A stretch of DNA of 64,000 bases from Rhodovulum marinum (lineage in GTDB: Bacteria; Pseudomonadota; Alphaproteobacteria; Rhodobacterales; Rhodobacteraceae). This document shows positions 37,066 through 45,263 of this stretch, in pieces. Made by a program: the position numbers and the translations under genes. The notes below the pieces were generated by a model, which was not told where the DNA came from, ran no database searches, and worked only from the letters and a program-made list of their open reading frames with translations. The number at the start of each line of letters is the position of its first letter. Within the stretch, counting starts at the first letter, position 1. Location of the stretch: contig NZ_SLXP01000013.1 in NCBI RefSeq assembly GCF_004343075.1, positions 1 through 64,000 of the forward strand, written 5' to 3'.

Positions 37066-38178
37066 ATGCCCACATTCAGGATGAGAGACGGCTCGGGCAG
37101 CATCCGCCTGAAGCACGTCATCGAGGATACCGACCGGCACGGGAACGTGCGCGTCTACCTGCGGCGGCCCGGGCACCTGAAGGTGCGGCTGAGGAGCCAG
37201 CCGGGGACGGAGGACTTCCTCGCCGAATACCGCGCCGCGATGATGGGGGCGACGCCCCGCGCACGGACCGGACCGCTGGAGCGGCGCGGCTCGAAAGGCA
37301 GCTTCAAGTGGCTTTGCGAGCAGTACTACGTCTCGGCCGAATACCAGCGCCTCAGCGGTCGCACCAAGTATGTCCGGCGGGGCATCCTCGACCGGATCTG
37401 CGAGAAGAGCGGATCTAAGCCCTACGCGCTGATGGAGCCCCGCCACGTCCGGCGCATGCGCGACGAGATGGCGGACCGGCCCGAGGCCGCGAACGGCTTC
37501 GTCAAGGCGCTGCGGCAGGTCTATACATTCGCGGTCGAATACGAGCTGGCACAGCGCAACCCGGCCCGCGATGTGCCCTACCTCAAGGCCAAGGGCGACG
37601 GCTTCCATTCCTGGACGATGGAGGAGGTCCGGCAGTTCGAGGACCATCACCCGATCGGCAGCAAGCCGCGGCTGGCGCTCGCGCTCATGCTCTACACCGG
37701 CCAGCGGCGATCGGACATCGTCCGGCTCGGGCCGCAGCACATCAAGGACGGCTGGATCACCCTGACCCAGGCCAAGAACCGCGACCGCAAGCCCGTCACC
37801 CTTTCCATCCCGGTCCTGCCCGAGTTGAAAGCGGTGCTCGACGCCACGCCCACCGGCAACCTCGCCTTCCTCGTCACGGCCTTCGGCAAGCCCTTCACCT
37901 CGAACGGCTTCGGCAACTGGTTCCGCAAGCAATGCGACGAGGCCGGGCTGATGCACTGCTCCGCCCACGGGCTGCGCAAGGCGGGCGCGGCGCTGGCGGC
38001 CGAGAACGGCGCGACCGAGCGCCAACTGATGGCGATCTTCGGCTGGACGACCATGAAGGAGGCGTCGCGCTACACCCGCGCCGCGCGCCAGAAGGTGCTG
38101 GCGGCGTCCGGCATGAAGCTGTTGTCGCGGAAGGGTGCCGGGCCGGAAAGGAAGGAGGCTCAGTGCGGCGGCGCCTGA
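37066..38178 (+). CDS. Tyrosine recombinase/integrase
   Basis: A 370-residue phage-type integrase. It has an N-terminal arm-binding-like segment (VYLRRPGHLKVRLR), a core-binding domain (about residues 80-175) and a catalytic domain. Catalytic residues visible are Arg in YTGQRRSDIVRL, Lys in TQAKNRDRKPVTL, His-x-x-Arg in SAHGLRKAG and Tyr in EASRYTRAA; Trp (FGW) stands where many relatives have His. It ends about 515 bp from the 3' end of tRNA-Phe and points towards it, as expected for an integrase of a tRNA-borne island. It is intact, so integration function may persist. Confidence 0.93.
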   Translation: MPTFRMRDGSGSIRLKHVIEDTDRHGNVRVYLRRPGHLKVRLRSQPGTEDFLAEYRAAMMGATPRARTGPLERRGSKGSFKWLCEQYYVSAEYQRLSGRTKYVRRGILDRICEKSGSKPYALMEPRHVRRMRDEMADRPEAANGFVKALRQVYTFAVEYELAQRNPARDVPYLKAKGDGFHSWTMEEVRQFEDHHPIGSKPRLALALMLYTGQRRSDIVRLGPQHIKDGWITLTQAKNRDRKPVTLSIPVLPELKAVLDATPTGNLAFLVTAFGKPFTSNGFGNWFRKQCDEAGLMHCSAHGLRKAGAALAAENGATERQLMAIFGWTTMKEASRYTRAARQKVLAASGMKLLSRKGAGPERKEAQCGGA

Positions 38179-38251
38179 GTTCCGAGACCGACCGCGACGG
38201 CCCGCTTGATGCGCCGTTCCCCATGGCTGCAAACCTGTTTCCCCTGCAGTC

Positions 38252-38266
38252 AGTATCCTGCATACT
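38252..38266. promoter_or_regulatory. Short palindrome before antitoxin remnant
   Basis: AGTAT-CCTGC-ATACT, a 5-5-5 inverted repeat, about 47 bp before the truncated antitoxin gene. XRE antitoxins often bind such sites to control their operon. Support is only positional. Confidence 0.3.
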
Positions 38267-38312
38267 CCACAGAAGCCAACGCGTCACCTGAACACCGGAA
38301 CGGACAGAGACG

Positions 38313-38447
38313 ATGTCCCGCAGCCTTAAGGAAAAGCTTGCGACCCTCGCACCCGCCCGTCGGGCAGCAATCGAGGCGGAAGCCGATCGGCTGCATGAAG
38401 AGTACCTGAAGCGCGACGAGCAGCGGACGATAGATCGGCCTACCTAA
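38313..38447 (+). pseudogene. N-terminal stub of an XRE-type antitoxin
   Basis: Encodes 44 residues starting MSRSLKEKLATLAPARRAAI and continuing EAEADRLHEEYL. This matches the N-terminal part of HigA-like XRE antitoxins, but the helix-turn-helix that should follow is missing and the frame runs into unrelated sequence. No toxin gene is left. It lies between the integrase and the attachment site, a place where stabilising toxin-antitoxin pairs are common. Confidence 0.6.
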
Positions 38448-38611
38448 CTTCCATTCGAGCTTCACACCGAACGGCAAACCGCTCGACCTCAGTTGAGCGG
38501 TGATGTCAGCCGACTTCCTATAGGCCTTCCAACTTCGAAGACTGCGACTCCCCGACTGCCGCCGAGGACGCGATTTTGCGCGCCGGAGCGCGAACGTCTC
38601 ACGAACAAAAA

Positions 38612-38646
38612 GTCCCACTTTTGCCCAAGCGCGAAAACGGTGGGAC
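38612..38646. repeat. GTCCCAC inverted repeat pair, right island end
   Basis: GTCCCAC (38612-38618, followed by TTTTGCCC) and GTGGGAC (38640-38646, followed by AATTTTGCCCC), about 50 bp from the attachment site. A one-mismatch copy GTCTCAC lies at 38596-38602. The arrangement mirrors that at 8377-8432. Confidence 0.5.
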
Positions 38647-38693
38647 AATTTTGCCCCATAACCCATTGATTTAATTAACATTTAGAGGCGATT

Positions 38694-38768
38694 TGGTGCC
38701 CGGGGGCGGAATCGAACCACCGACACGAGGATTTTCAATCCACTGCTCTACCCCTGAGCTACCCGGGC
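38694..38768 (-). tRNA. tRNA-Phe (anticodon GAA)
   Basis: 75 nt with encoded CCA. Acceptor GCCCGGG pairs with CCCGGGC, D-stem GCTC/GAGC, anticodon loop TTGAAAA, T-arm GGTGG-TTCGATT-CCGCC, discriminator A. The anticodon stem GTGGA/TCCTC has a T-T mismatch at position 28-42. Its 3' end is the attachment site of the island. CCA is on the low-coordinate side, towards the integrase. Confidence 0.96.
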
Positions 38769-38848
38769 ACGGGTGAAGCGGACTTGCTTCGGGTGGGCAG
38801 TTTGTAGACGCGGGGCGCGGGACTGTCCAGAGGGTTTTGGCGGGAAAA

Positions 38849-39031
38849 TCAGTGCGGCTTGGGCGGGGTGCGCGACAGTTCTTCGGCGGCCTCGTCGAGG
38901 TCCTCGGGGGCCTCGGCCGGGATGGCGTAGCTGCCGCCCAGCCACTTGCCCAGGTCGACATCCGCGCACCGCCGCGAACAGAACGGCCGGTAGGCGGGAT
39001 CGGCGGGTTTCTTGCAGATCGGGCAGGTCAT
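38849..39031 (-). CDS. yacG: DNA gyrase inhibitor / zinc-binding protein YacG
   Basis: A 60-residue zinc protein with CPIC (3-6) and FCSRRC (17-22) ligands and the family segment CADVDLGKWLGGSYAIP. E. coli YacG binds gyrase and inhibits it. It overlaps the end of the RNase E/G gene by four bases. It is the last gene of the housekeeping cluster before tRNA-Phe. Confidence 0.92.
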   Translation of the reverse strand: MTCPICKKPADPAYRPFCSRRCADVDLGKWLGGSYAIPAEAPEDLDEAAEELSRTPPKPH

Positions 39032-40071
39032 CGCGGCAGCAGGTCGGCCAGGGGCAGGCGTTCGCGCTTGCGGGTCAGTTCGGCGTGGCCGAGCGGCGTC
39101 CAGCCGACCAGGGTCGTCTCGACCGGGTCGGCGCGGAACGCGGATTTCAGCACCTGTTCCAGCGCACTGCGGTCCTTTTTGGGCATCGGCGCGAAATCGA
39201 CGACGACCTGCCCGGCCAGCCCGCCCAGGCGCAACAGGCGCGGCAGGGCACGGGCGGCGGCGATGTTGGCCTTGAGGCCCGCGGCGGGCGACGTATCCGG
39301 CCCGGTGTTCACGTCGACGGCGACCATCGCGCGGGTCGGTTCGGCGAACACCGATCCGCCACCCGGCAGCGGCGCCGGGCCGGCAAGCGCGTCGATCGCC
39401 TCGAGCACCCCGGTGTCCGCGAAACAGCCGGGCCGGTCGATCACCTGGTCGGGGTCGGGATCGGACCAGTCGCGCCAAGCCCGGGTATGGGCATCGGGCG
39501 CATCGAGCAAGAGTTCCGGCGCGCCCTCGGCGGGTTCGGCCAGGATGTCCTCGGCCAAGCCGCGCATGATGGCGATATCCTCGGTCACGGCCTCGGCGGC
39601 GACGCCCTCGCAGGCCGAGCGCAGGATCACGCCCAGGTGGTCCACCGACCCGGCCATCGCGGCATGCGCGGTTTCTAGCAGGCGGTCGCGCTCGTCCTCG
39701 TCGCGGATCGTGCGCGAGATGTTGAAGCCGGGCGCGTCCGGCGTGACGATGGCATAGCGGCTCTTGAACAACAGCCGCGGGGTCACGGGCACGGCCTTGC
39801 CCTCTTCGGCAAAACCCGTGACCTGGACCAGCAGGCCCTGACCAGGACGCAACCCCTTGGCCTGGCGCAAGAAGGCCCGGCCTTCGGGCAGGCGGAGGAA
39901 CACGCCGCCCTGCCCTTTCATCTGCCGGTCGACAACGGCGCGGAAGATGGCGCCCGGCGCGGGCAGGTCATCGGGCGGGTCGATCAGCAGGTCGTCCAAC
40001 CGTCCGTCGACCATCAGCGCCGCGGCCTTGCGGCCCGCGATCTCGTCGAGGATGACGCTGCGGCCTTTCAT
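39028..40071 (-). CDS. Ribonuclease E/G family protein (short form)
   Basis: A 347-residue RNase E/G-type endoribonuclease. The metal-binding aspartates are visible in MVAVDVNTG and VVVDFAPM. An S1-like region lies near the N-terminus ([20 protein letters not shown]). It is shorter than E. coli RNase G (about 490) and lacks the C-terminal zinc-link Cys pair. A short paralogue between maf and yacG is characteristic of this lineage. ATG 40071 is chosen; it overlaps maf by four bases. Confidence 0.88.
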   Translation of the reverse strand: MKGRSVILDEIAGRKAAALMVDGRLDDLLIDPPDDLPAPGAIFRAVVDRQMKGQGGVFLRLPEGRAFLRQAKGLRPGQGLLVQVTGFAEEGKAVPVTPRLLFKSRYAIVTPDAPGFNISRTIRDEDERDRLLETAHAAMAGSVDHLGVILRSACEGVAAEAVTEDIAIMRGLAEDILAEPAEGAPELLLDAPDAHTRAWRDWSDPDPDQVIDRPGCFADTGVLEAIDALAGPAPLPGGGSVFAEPTRAMVAVDVNTGPDTSPAAGLKANIAAARALPRLLRLGGLAGQVVVDFAPMPKKDRSALEQVLKSAFRADPVETTLVGWTPLGHAELTRKRERLPLADLLPR

Positions 40072-40646
40072 GCCTGCCCCCCGTGCACGGGGTAACCCGC
40101 GCCGGACAGAAGCGCCGCGGTTTCGGCCAGCGGCAGGCCGACCACCGCCGAGAACGACCCACTGATCCACGGCACGAAGGCGCCCGCCATACCCTGGATG
40201 CCATAGCCGCCGGCCTTGCCGTGCCATTCGTTCGAGGCGAGATAGGCGTTCAGTTCCTCATCCGAGAGACGCTTGAACTTGACCGCCGTGACAACGTCGC
40301 GTTCCCAGACCCTTTCGCCCAGGCGCAAAGCGACCGCAGTGATCACCCGGTGGCGCCGTCCCGACAGGGCCAGCAGGAATTGCGCCGCCTCGCCGACATC
40401 AGCGGGCTTGCCCAGGATGCGCCGGCCCAGCGCCACGGTCGTGTCGGCACACAGCACCAACTCGTCCGGCGCGGCCTGCACGGCGCGTGCCTTTTCGATG
40501 GCCATGCGAGCGCAATAGGGGCGCGGCAACTCGCCCTTTGCGGGGGTTTCGTCGATATCGGCGGGGCGCACCGCGTCGGGCACGACCCCGATCTGCGCCA
40601 GCAACTCCTTGCGGCGCGGGCTGGCTGAGCCGAGGATCAGCCGCAA
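40068..40646 (-). CDS. maf: Maf-like nucleotide pyrophosphatase
   Basis: A 192-residue house-cleaning enzyme that hydrolyses nucleoside triphosphates to monophosphate and pyrophosphate. Family motifs are [14 protein letters not shown] at the start, [11 protein letters not shown] and [10 protein letters not shown]. It lies 3 bp after infA in direction of transcription and overlaps the RNase gene. Confidence 0.94.
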   Translation of the reverse strand: MRLILGSASPRRKELLAQIGVVPDAVRPADIDETPAKGELPRPYCARMAIEKARAVQAAPDELVLCADTTVALGRRILGKPADVGEAAQFLLALSGRRHRVITAVALRLGERVWERDVVTAVKFKRLSDEELNAYLASNEWHGKAGGYGIQGMAGAFVPWISGSFSAVVGLPLAETAALLSGAGYPVHGGQA

Positions 40647-40649
40647 GGC

Positions 40650-40868
40650 TTACTTGAAGCGGTAGTTGATCCGACCCTTGGTCAGATCGTAGGGGGTCAT
40701 CTCGACCTGAACCCGGTCGCCGGCCAGAACGCGGATGCGGTTCTTGCGCATCTTGCCTGCCGTGTGCGCGATGATCTCATGGCCGTTTTCAAGCTCGACC
40801 CGGAATGTCGCGTTCGGCAGGAGTTCCTTCACGACGCCGGGGAATTCGAGCATTTCTTCCTTGGCCAT
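40650..40868 (-). CDS. infA: Translation initiation factor IF-1
   Basis: A 72-residue S1/OB-fold protein, exactly the usual IF-1 length. Motifs: [39 protein letters not shown]. The MAKEE start at 40868 is chosen over a two-residue longer one. It is first in the infA-maf-RNase-yacG unit. Confidence 0.97.
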   Translation of the reverse strand: MAKEEMLEFPGVVKELLPNATFRVELENGHEIIAHTAGKMRKNRIRVLAGDRVQVEMTPYDLTKGRINYRFK

Positions 40869-40936
40869 GAACACTCCATCGAAGGTTACCCGGCTTGGCG
40901 CGGGCGCCAGTTAGATGCGCCCGATCAATATAATTT

Positions 40937-41830
40937 TCAAGTCGTAAATGCATCGAATGGGGTGGAAACGACCGGTACAAGCCGGTCCTTCTGTTCGGAC
41001 CAGTGGGCGCGGTTGAGAACCTGCCCCTCGGCGCGAACCCGTGCGACCGCGCCTGCATCGAGCGTGGCATAGGTCCATCCGGGCGCGTTCAGCGTGCCCT
41101 CGGCCAGGACGCCCGTGGCCGGAAAGCCCAGGTCGGGCGGGCCGTAAATGGCTGCAGCGCCGACATTTTCATCGACCGCCGGACACCAGGGGGCATCACC
41201 CACGGTCGGCGCCTGCACCACGACGCATTGCCCTTCCAGCGCGCGGGCCATGGCGCCCACCCGCACCCGCCAATAGCCCGCCAGCGCATCGGTGCAGGAG
41301 GGCACGAGCAGGATCTCGGCCCCCGCCTCGACCAGTGCGCGCGCGAGCAGCGGGAATTCGGAATCATAGCAGATCAGCACGCCCAGCTTGCCCAGCGCGG
41401 TGTCGAACAGCGTCAGCGGGCCGCCGGGGCGCACGTCCCAGGTTTCGCGCTCGAACCGGGTCATGATCTGCTTGTCCTGATAGCCGGTCTGGCCTTCGGG
41501 ACCGAAGAGGCGCGCTCGGTTGACGGGCCGTTGCCCGTGCCAGACCGGGGCCGATGCGCCGAGAATATGCACCCCGTGCGCCATGGCCAGCCGCGCATGC
41601 AGCGCGTCCGCCGCCTCGACCCGGTCGGACACCGCCCGCAGCGAGCGTTCCAGGTCGCCCGCCGCCTCGGACCCGGCCAGCGCGGCCAGTTCCATCGCCC
41701 CATATTCGGGGAAAACCAGCAGATCGGCCCCCTGCCCGGCGGCCTCGGCCACCCAGTGGGACAGCTTGTCCTCGTAGCTGGCCCAGCTGTCGTGCCAGTC
41801 GATCGGGTAAGCGGCGGCGGCCAGTTTCAT
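40937..41830 (-). CDS. Carbon-nitrogen hydrolase (nitrilase superfamily)
   Basis: A 297-residue amidase/nitrilase-fold enzyme with the Glu-Lys-Cys triad in LLVFPEYGAMEL, YQDKQIMTRFE and LICYDSEFPLLARALV. The substrate cannot be read; predicted amide or omega-amide hydrolysis. ATG 41830 overlaps the end of the GNAT gene, so both are translated together. An upstream in-frame region in that gene is a shadow. Confidence 0.9.
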   Translation of the reverse strand: MKLAAAAYPIDWHDSWASYEDKLSHWVAEAAGQGADLLVFPEYGAMELAALAGSEAAGDLERSLRAVSDRVEAADALHARLAMAHGVHILGASAPVWHGQRPVNRARLFGPEGQTGYQDKQIMTRFERETWDVRPGGPLTLFDTALGKLGVLICYDSEFPLLARALVEAGAEILLVPSCTDALAGYWRVRVGAMARALEGQCVVVQAPTVGDAPWCPAVDENVGAAAIYGPPDLGFPATGVLAEGTLNAPGWTYATLDAGAVARVRAEGQVLNRAHWSEQKDRLVPVVSTPFDAFTT

Positions 41831-42414
41831 AGCGGCTTGATCCAGAACTGCAGGTCGTGGCGGGTCGCGGCGGGCTGGTCGATGTCCTTCCACTCGAAAT
41901 GGGCGACGGCGCCGGGCAGCTTTTCATAGCCGCGCTTGCGCCAGAACGCGTCCAGCGGACGGTAGTCGGCCGGTTTCAGCGGGTGATCATCGGGCCGCAC
42001 CACGCCGCAGAAGGTGCAGAACCGCCGGCCCAGGCGGCGCGCATGCCCCTCGCGCGCATCGAAAAACGCATGCCCCGCCCCCTGCCCGCGATACCCGGGC
42101 AAGAGCACGCTTTCGGCGCAATAGAAGATGTCGGCCAGGTCGTGGCCCGTCCCCGCGAAGGCCGCGGCGAAATCATCGGCATGATCCTCCAGCGGCGTGC
42201 CGGTCGAGGCGCCGACGATCCGATCGCCGTCGAAAGCGGCGACGAGGATCGCGCGCGGGTTATCGCGATAGGTCGCGAGGTACCGGCGTTCGTAATCCAG
42301 GTCGCCGTCATAGAGATAGGGCCAGTCGTGGAACACCCGGATCCGCAGCGCGGCCAGGTCGTCGAGGGCGGATTCGACCTCCGCCCCGGTCAGGGTGCGG
42401 AAGGACAGGGTCAT
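41827..42414 (-). CDS. GNAT-family N-acetyltransferase
   Basis: A 195-residue acetyltransferase. The acetyl-CoA binding core is seen in SVLLPGYRGQGAGHAFF, where RGQGAG is the R/Q-x-x-G-x-A/G motif. The acceptor is unknown; GNAT-nitrilase pairs suggest a shared small-molecule pathway. It overlaps neighbours by four bases on both sides. Confidence 0.9.
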   Translation of the reverse strand: MTLSFRTLTGAEVESALDDLAALRIRVFHDWPYLYDGDLDYERRYLATYRDNPRAILVAAFDGDRIVGASTGTPLEDHADDFAAAFAGTGHDLADIFYCAESVLLPGYRGQGAGHAFFDAREGHARRLGRRFCTFCGVVRPDDHPLKPADYRPLDAFWRKRGYEKLPGAVAHFEWKDIDQPAATRHDLQFWIKPL

Positions 42415-42806
42415 TTCACCTGCCGCAGCCAGTCGGCCAGGTTGTAATAGGTGGTCACGCGCGCGATCTTGCCGTCCTTCAGCGTGAAGAACGACCCGGC
42501 GGGCAGGCGGTAGGTCTGGCCGCGCGCGGGCGGCAGCCCCTCGTCGGTTTCCAGGTAGGTGCCGTTGACGATGTATTCGGCGGCCGCGCGGGTGCCGTCC
42601 TCGGTCGCGAAGATCACCATGTCGGTCAGCTCCTCGCGGTAACAGCGGGACATGTGCGCGCAGAACTCGGCGAAGGCGGCCTTGCCGCGGCGGATCACGC
42701 CCTCGTTCACGTGGTGTTCCACGTCGTCGGACAGTTCGGCCAGCATCGCGTCGGTGTCACCGCGGTTGAAGGCGGCGAAATAGCGCTCGATCACGTCTTG
42801 GGTCAT
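42411..42806 (-). CDS. SnoaL/NTF2-like polyketide cyclase-fold protein
   Basis: A 131-residue NTF2-fold protein of the ketosteroid isomerase-related type (VIERYFAAFNRGDTDAML at the start, FFTLKDGKIARVTTYYN near the end). The function is unknown. It overlaps the phosphatase gene upstream and the GNAT gene downstream by four bases, forming one translationally coupled set with the nitrilase. Confidence 0.87.
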   Translation of the reverse strand: MTQDVIERYFAAFNRGDTDAMLAELSDDVEHHVNEGVIRRGKAAFAEFCAHMSRCYREELTDMVIFATEDGTRAAAEYIVNGTYLETDEGLPPARGQTYRLPAGSFFTLKDGKIARVTTYYNLADWLRQVK

Positions 42807-43270
42807 CCCTCTCTCCCTTGGGTCGGCGGCCCGAACCTGTCGATCAGCCGCTCGACGATCTGGTCCCGGGTCTGGCGATAGGCGGCCAGCTTGTCGGCGC
42901 GCGTTTCGCCCAGGCCGGTCGGGTCCAGCACCGGCCAGTATTCCACATCGAGGTGATAATAGCGCGTCAGTTCCTGCGCCCGGCGCAGGCTGGCGGGCGA
43001 CAGCGCGATGATCAGGTCGAAGCCCGACAGGTCGTCGCCCCAATCCTCCATCTCGTCGAACGAGCGGGTCTGGTGGCGGTCGATCTCGACGCCCAACTCG
43101 TCGCAGACGGCCACGGAAAACCCGTCCACGTCGCGGTCGTTCTTGACCCCCACCGACTGGACATAGGTGTCCTGGCCATAGAATTTCTTCATGATGCCTT
43201 CGGCCATCGGCGAGCGGACCGAATTGTGATCGCAACAGAACAGCACCGACGAAGGGAGCGGGCCGGCCAC
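42803..43270 (-). CDS. Low-molecular-weight protein tyrosine phosphatase-like protein
   Basis: A 155-residue LMW-PTP/arsenate-reductase-fold protein. The P-loop is CDHNSVR (Cys-x5-Arg) in LFCCDHNSVRSPMAEG, and the general acid is likely Asp in WPVLDPTGLG. GTG 43270, two bases before the UPF0262 stop codon, fits family length; an ATG at 43333 would overlap the previous gene by 62 bp. It is usually the partner of UPF0262 and hisD in this group of bacteria. Confidence 0.88.
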   Translation of the reverse strand: MAGPLPSSVLFCCDHNSVRSPMAEGIMKKFYGQDTYVQSVGVKNDRDVDGFSVAVCDELGVEIDRHQTRSFDEMEDWGDDLSGFDLIIALSPASLRRAQELTRYYHLDVEYWPVLDPTGLGETRADKLAAYRQTRDQIVERLIDRFGPPTQGREG

Positions 43271-43271
43271 C

Positions 43272-43757
43272 TCAGCCCCCGAAATGCAGGACGCAGACCA
43301 GGGTAAAAAGCCGCCGCGCGGTGTCGATATCAAGGTCGGCCTTGCCGTCGAGGCGTTCCTGAAGGATGCGCGCGCCCTCGTTGTGGATGCCGCGCCGCGC
43401 CATGTCGATGGCCTCGATCTGGCTGGGCGGCAGGCGTTTCACCGCGTCGAAATAGCTTTCGCAGATTTGCCAGTAATCCTTGACCGCCTGGCGGAAGGGC
43501 GACAGCGACAGGTGGAACTCCGCCGCCGGGTCGCCCGCCTCGGTGCGGACGTCGAAGACCAGCCGCTTTTCCCGGATCGACAGCGTCAGCCGATAGGGCC
43601 CCTCGGGCGCGGGGCGGTCGTCGCGGCCGGGCAGCGCGAAGGAATTGTCCTCCATCAGGTCGAACAGCGCGACCTTGCGCTCCTGCTCGATCTGGGGCGT
43701 GGGGGGCGGCAGGTTGGAATCGTCCAGTTCGACATGGACCAGGCGCGCGGTGCTCAT
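43272..43757 (-). CDS. UPF0262 family protein
   Basis: A 161-residue protein of unknown function restricted mainly to alphaproteobacteria. Family pieces are DLMEDNSFALPG, LSLSPFRQAVKDYWQICESY and SQIEAIDMARRGIHNEGA. It overlaps hisD by four bases and precedes the phosphatase, the conserved order for the family. Confidence 0.92.
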   Translation of the reverse strand: MSTARLVHVELDDSNLPPPTPQIEQERKVALFDLMEDNSFALPGRDDRPAPEGPYRLTLSIREKRLVFDVRTEAGDPAAEFHLSLSPFRQAVKDYWQICESYFDAVKRLPPSQIEAIDMARRGIHNEGARILQERLDGKADLDIDTARRLFTLVCVLHFGG

Positions 43758-45064
43758 GCGCTTTCCTCGTTCAGGCGGTCCAGGCGCGCGCGGACCGACA
43801 GCCCGTGCGCCTGAAGGCTTTCCGAAATCGCCAGCGTCTCGGCCGCGGGGCCGATCGCCTTGAGCGCCTGCGGCGTCATCCGTGCCATCGTCGTGCGTTT
43901 CAGGAAATCCATCACCGAAAGCCCCGACGAGAACCGCGCCGAGCGGGCGGTCGGCAGCACGTGGTTCGGCCCGCCGATATAGTCGCCGATGGCCTCGGGC
44001 GTCCACTGGCCCAGGAAGATCGCGCCCGCATGGGTGATCTTGGCCGCCAGCGCATCGGCATCGGCCATGCAAAGTTCCAGGTGCTCGGGCGCCACGCGGT
44101 TCGACAGTTCGGCCGCCTCGTCAAGGTCGCGCACGGTGATGACCGCGCCGAAATCGCGCCAGCTGGCCCCGGCGATCCCGCGCCGGTCCAGCGTTTCCAG
44201 CCGCTTGTCGACGGCGGCGGCGACGGCCCGCCCGAACGCGGCATCGTCGGTGATCAGGATCGACTGCGCGCTTTCGTCATGCTCGGCCTGGCTCAGCAGG
44301 TCGAGCGCGATCCAGTCGGGGTCGTTGTCGGAATCGGCGATCACCAGGATCTCGGACGGCCCCGCGATCATGTCGATGCCGACCTTGCCGAACACCCGCC
44401 GCTTGGCCGCCGCGACATAGGCATTGCCTGGGCCGGTGATCTTGTCGACCGGCTTGATCGTCCGGGTGCCATAGGCCAGCGCCGCGATGGCCTGCGCGCC
44501 GCCGATCCGATAGACCGTGTCGACGCCCGCCAGCCGCGCCGCCAAAAGCACCAGCGGGTTCGCCTTGCCGTCCGGCGTGGGCGCACAGATCACCAGCCGC
44601 TCGACCCCCGCGACCTGCGCCGGGATCGCGTTCATCAGGACCGACGAGGGATAGCTGGCCAGCCCGCCCGGCACGTACAACCCCGCCGCCGAAACAGGTG
44701 TCCAGCGCCAGCCCAGCGTGGCCCCCTCGGGGTCGGTCCATTGCGCGTCCTGGGGCATCTGGCGCACGTGATAGGCGCGGATGCGCTCGGCGGCCAGTTC
44801 CAGCGCATCGCGTTCGGCGTTGGGCACCTTGGCGCATTCGGCATCGATCTCGGCCTGCGAAAAGGCCAGCGTCTCGGGGCTGAGCGCCAGCCGGTCGAAC
44901 CGCGCGGTCAGTTCGATCAACGCGGCATCGCCCAGCGCGCGTACGTCGGCGATGATTTCCGACACCACCGCGTCGACATCGGGACTGTCTTCGCGCTTGG
45001 CGCCGAGAAGCGCGGCGAAGTCGGCCTCGAAACTGGCCGCCGTGCTGTCCAGGAATACCGGCAT
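43754..45064 (-). CDS. hisD: Histidinol dehydrogenase
   Basis: Catalyses the last two steps of histidine synthesis, histidinol to histidine, with NAD and zinc. The 436-residue protein has GLYVPGGLASYPSSVLMNAIPA, KITGPGNAYVAAAKR, IDMIAGPSEILVIAD, the zinc-site QAEHDESAQ and VAPEHLEL with catalytic Glu-His. ATG 45064 (MPVFLDS) is the start with family length. It is the first gene of the hisD-UPF0262-phosphatase unit. Confidence 0.96.
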   Translation of the reverse strand: MPVFLDSTAASFEADFAALLGAKREDSPDVDAVVSEIIADVRALGDAALIELTARFDRLALSPETLAFSQAEIDAECAKVPNAERDALELAAERIRAYHVRQMPQDAQWTDPEGATLGWRWTPVSAAGLYVPGGLASYPSSVLMNAIPAQVAGVERLVICAPTPDGKANPLVLLAARLAGVDTVYRIGGAQAIAALAYGTRTIKPVDKITGPGNAYVAAAKRRVFGKVGIDMIAGPSEILVIADSDNDPDWIALDLLSQAEHDESAQSILITDDAAFGRAVAAAVDKRLETLDRRGIAGASWRDFGAVITVRDLDEAAELSNRVAPEHLELCMADADALAAKITHAGAIFLGQWTPEAIGDYIGGPNHVLPTARSARFSSGLSVMDFLKRTTMARMTPQALKAIGPAAETLAISESLQAHGLSVRARLDRLNEESA

Positions 45065-45263
45065 CTCGTCCCCCGTGAGGCTATCGCGCCCGTGTGTAGC
45101 GGCAATTGCCCGCAGGGGGAACACCCCAAAACGGACCTGCCCGCGCCGGCCCGTTGCGCGCCGTCAATGCGGGGAATCGCATGGGGGCCCAGGGTCAACC
45201 CGCTGGCGCAGCATGCGGAAACGGGGCGGCCCGCCCCCGGACGCAAGACGAGGAGGAGAAACG

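Larger units (their letters stand above)
8324..38709. mobile_element. Integrated genomic island in tRNA-Phe
   Basis: The 16 bases TGGTGCCCGGGGGCGG at 8324-8339 are identical to 38694-38709, the 3' end of tRNA-Phe including CCA. Between them lie 30.4 kb with a tyrosine integrase and an AlpA-like gene next to the intact tRNA, as is typical for tRNA-targeting islands. Short GTCCCAC repeats lie just inside both ends. Plasmid/ICE-type genes (RepA, DUF2840, lytic transglycosylase remnant) are present but no conjugation apparatus is left. Cargo comprises two PLD-helicases, an ECF regulatory unit, an Mrp operon, an OLD ATPase and an ABC exporter. The boundaries are seen directly; mobility today is uncertain. 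Confidence 0.82.

Noticed and set aside
38250-38681. 143-residue minus-strand frame between integrase and tRNA-Phe
   Set aside because: Overlaps the antitoxin stub and repeats; no recognisable features.
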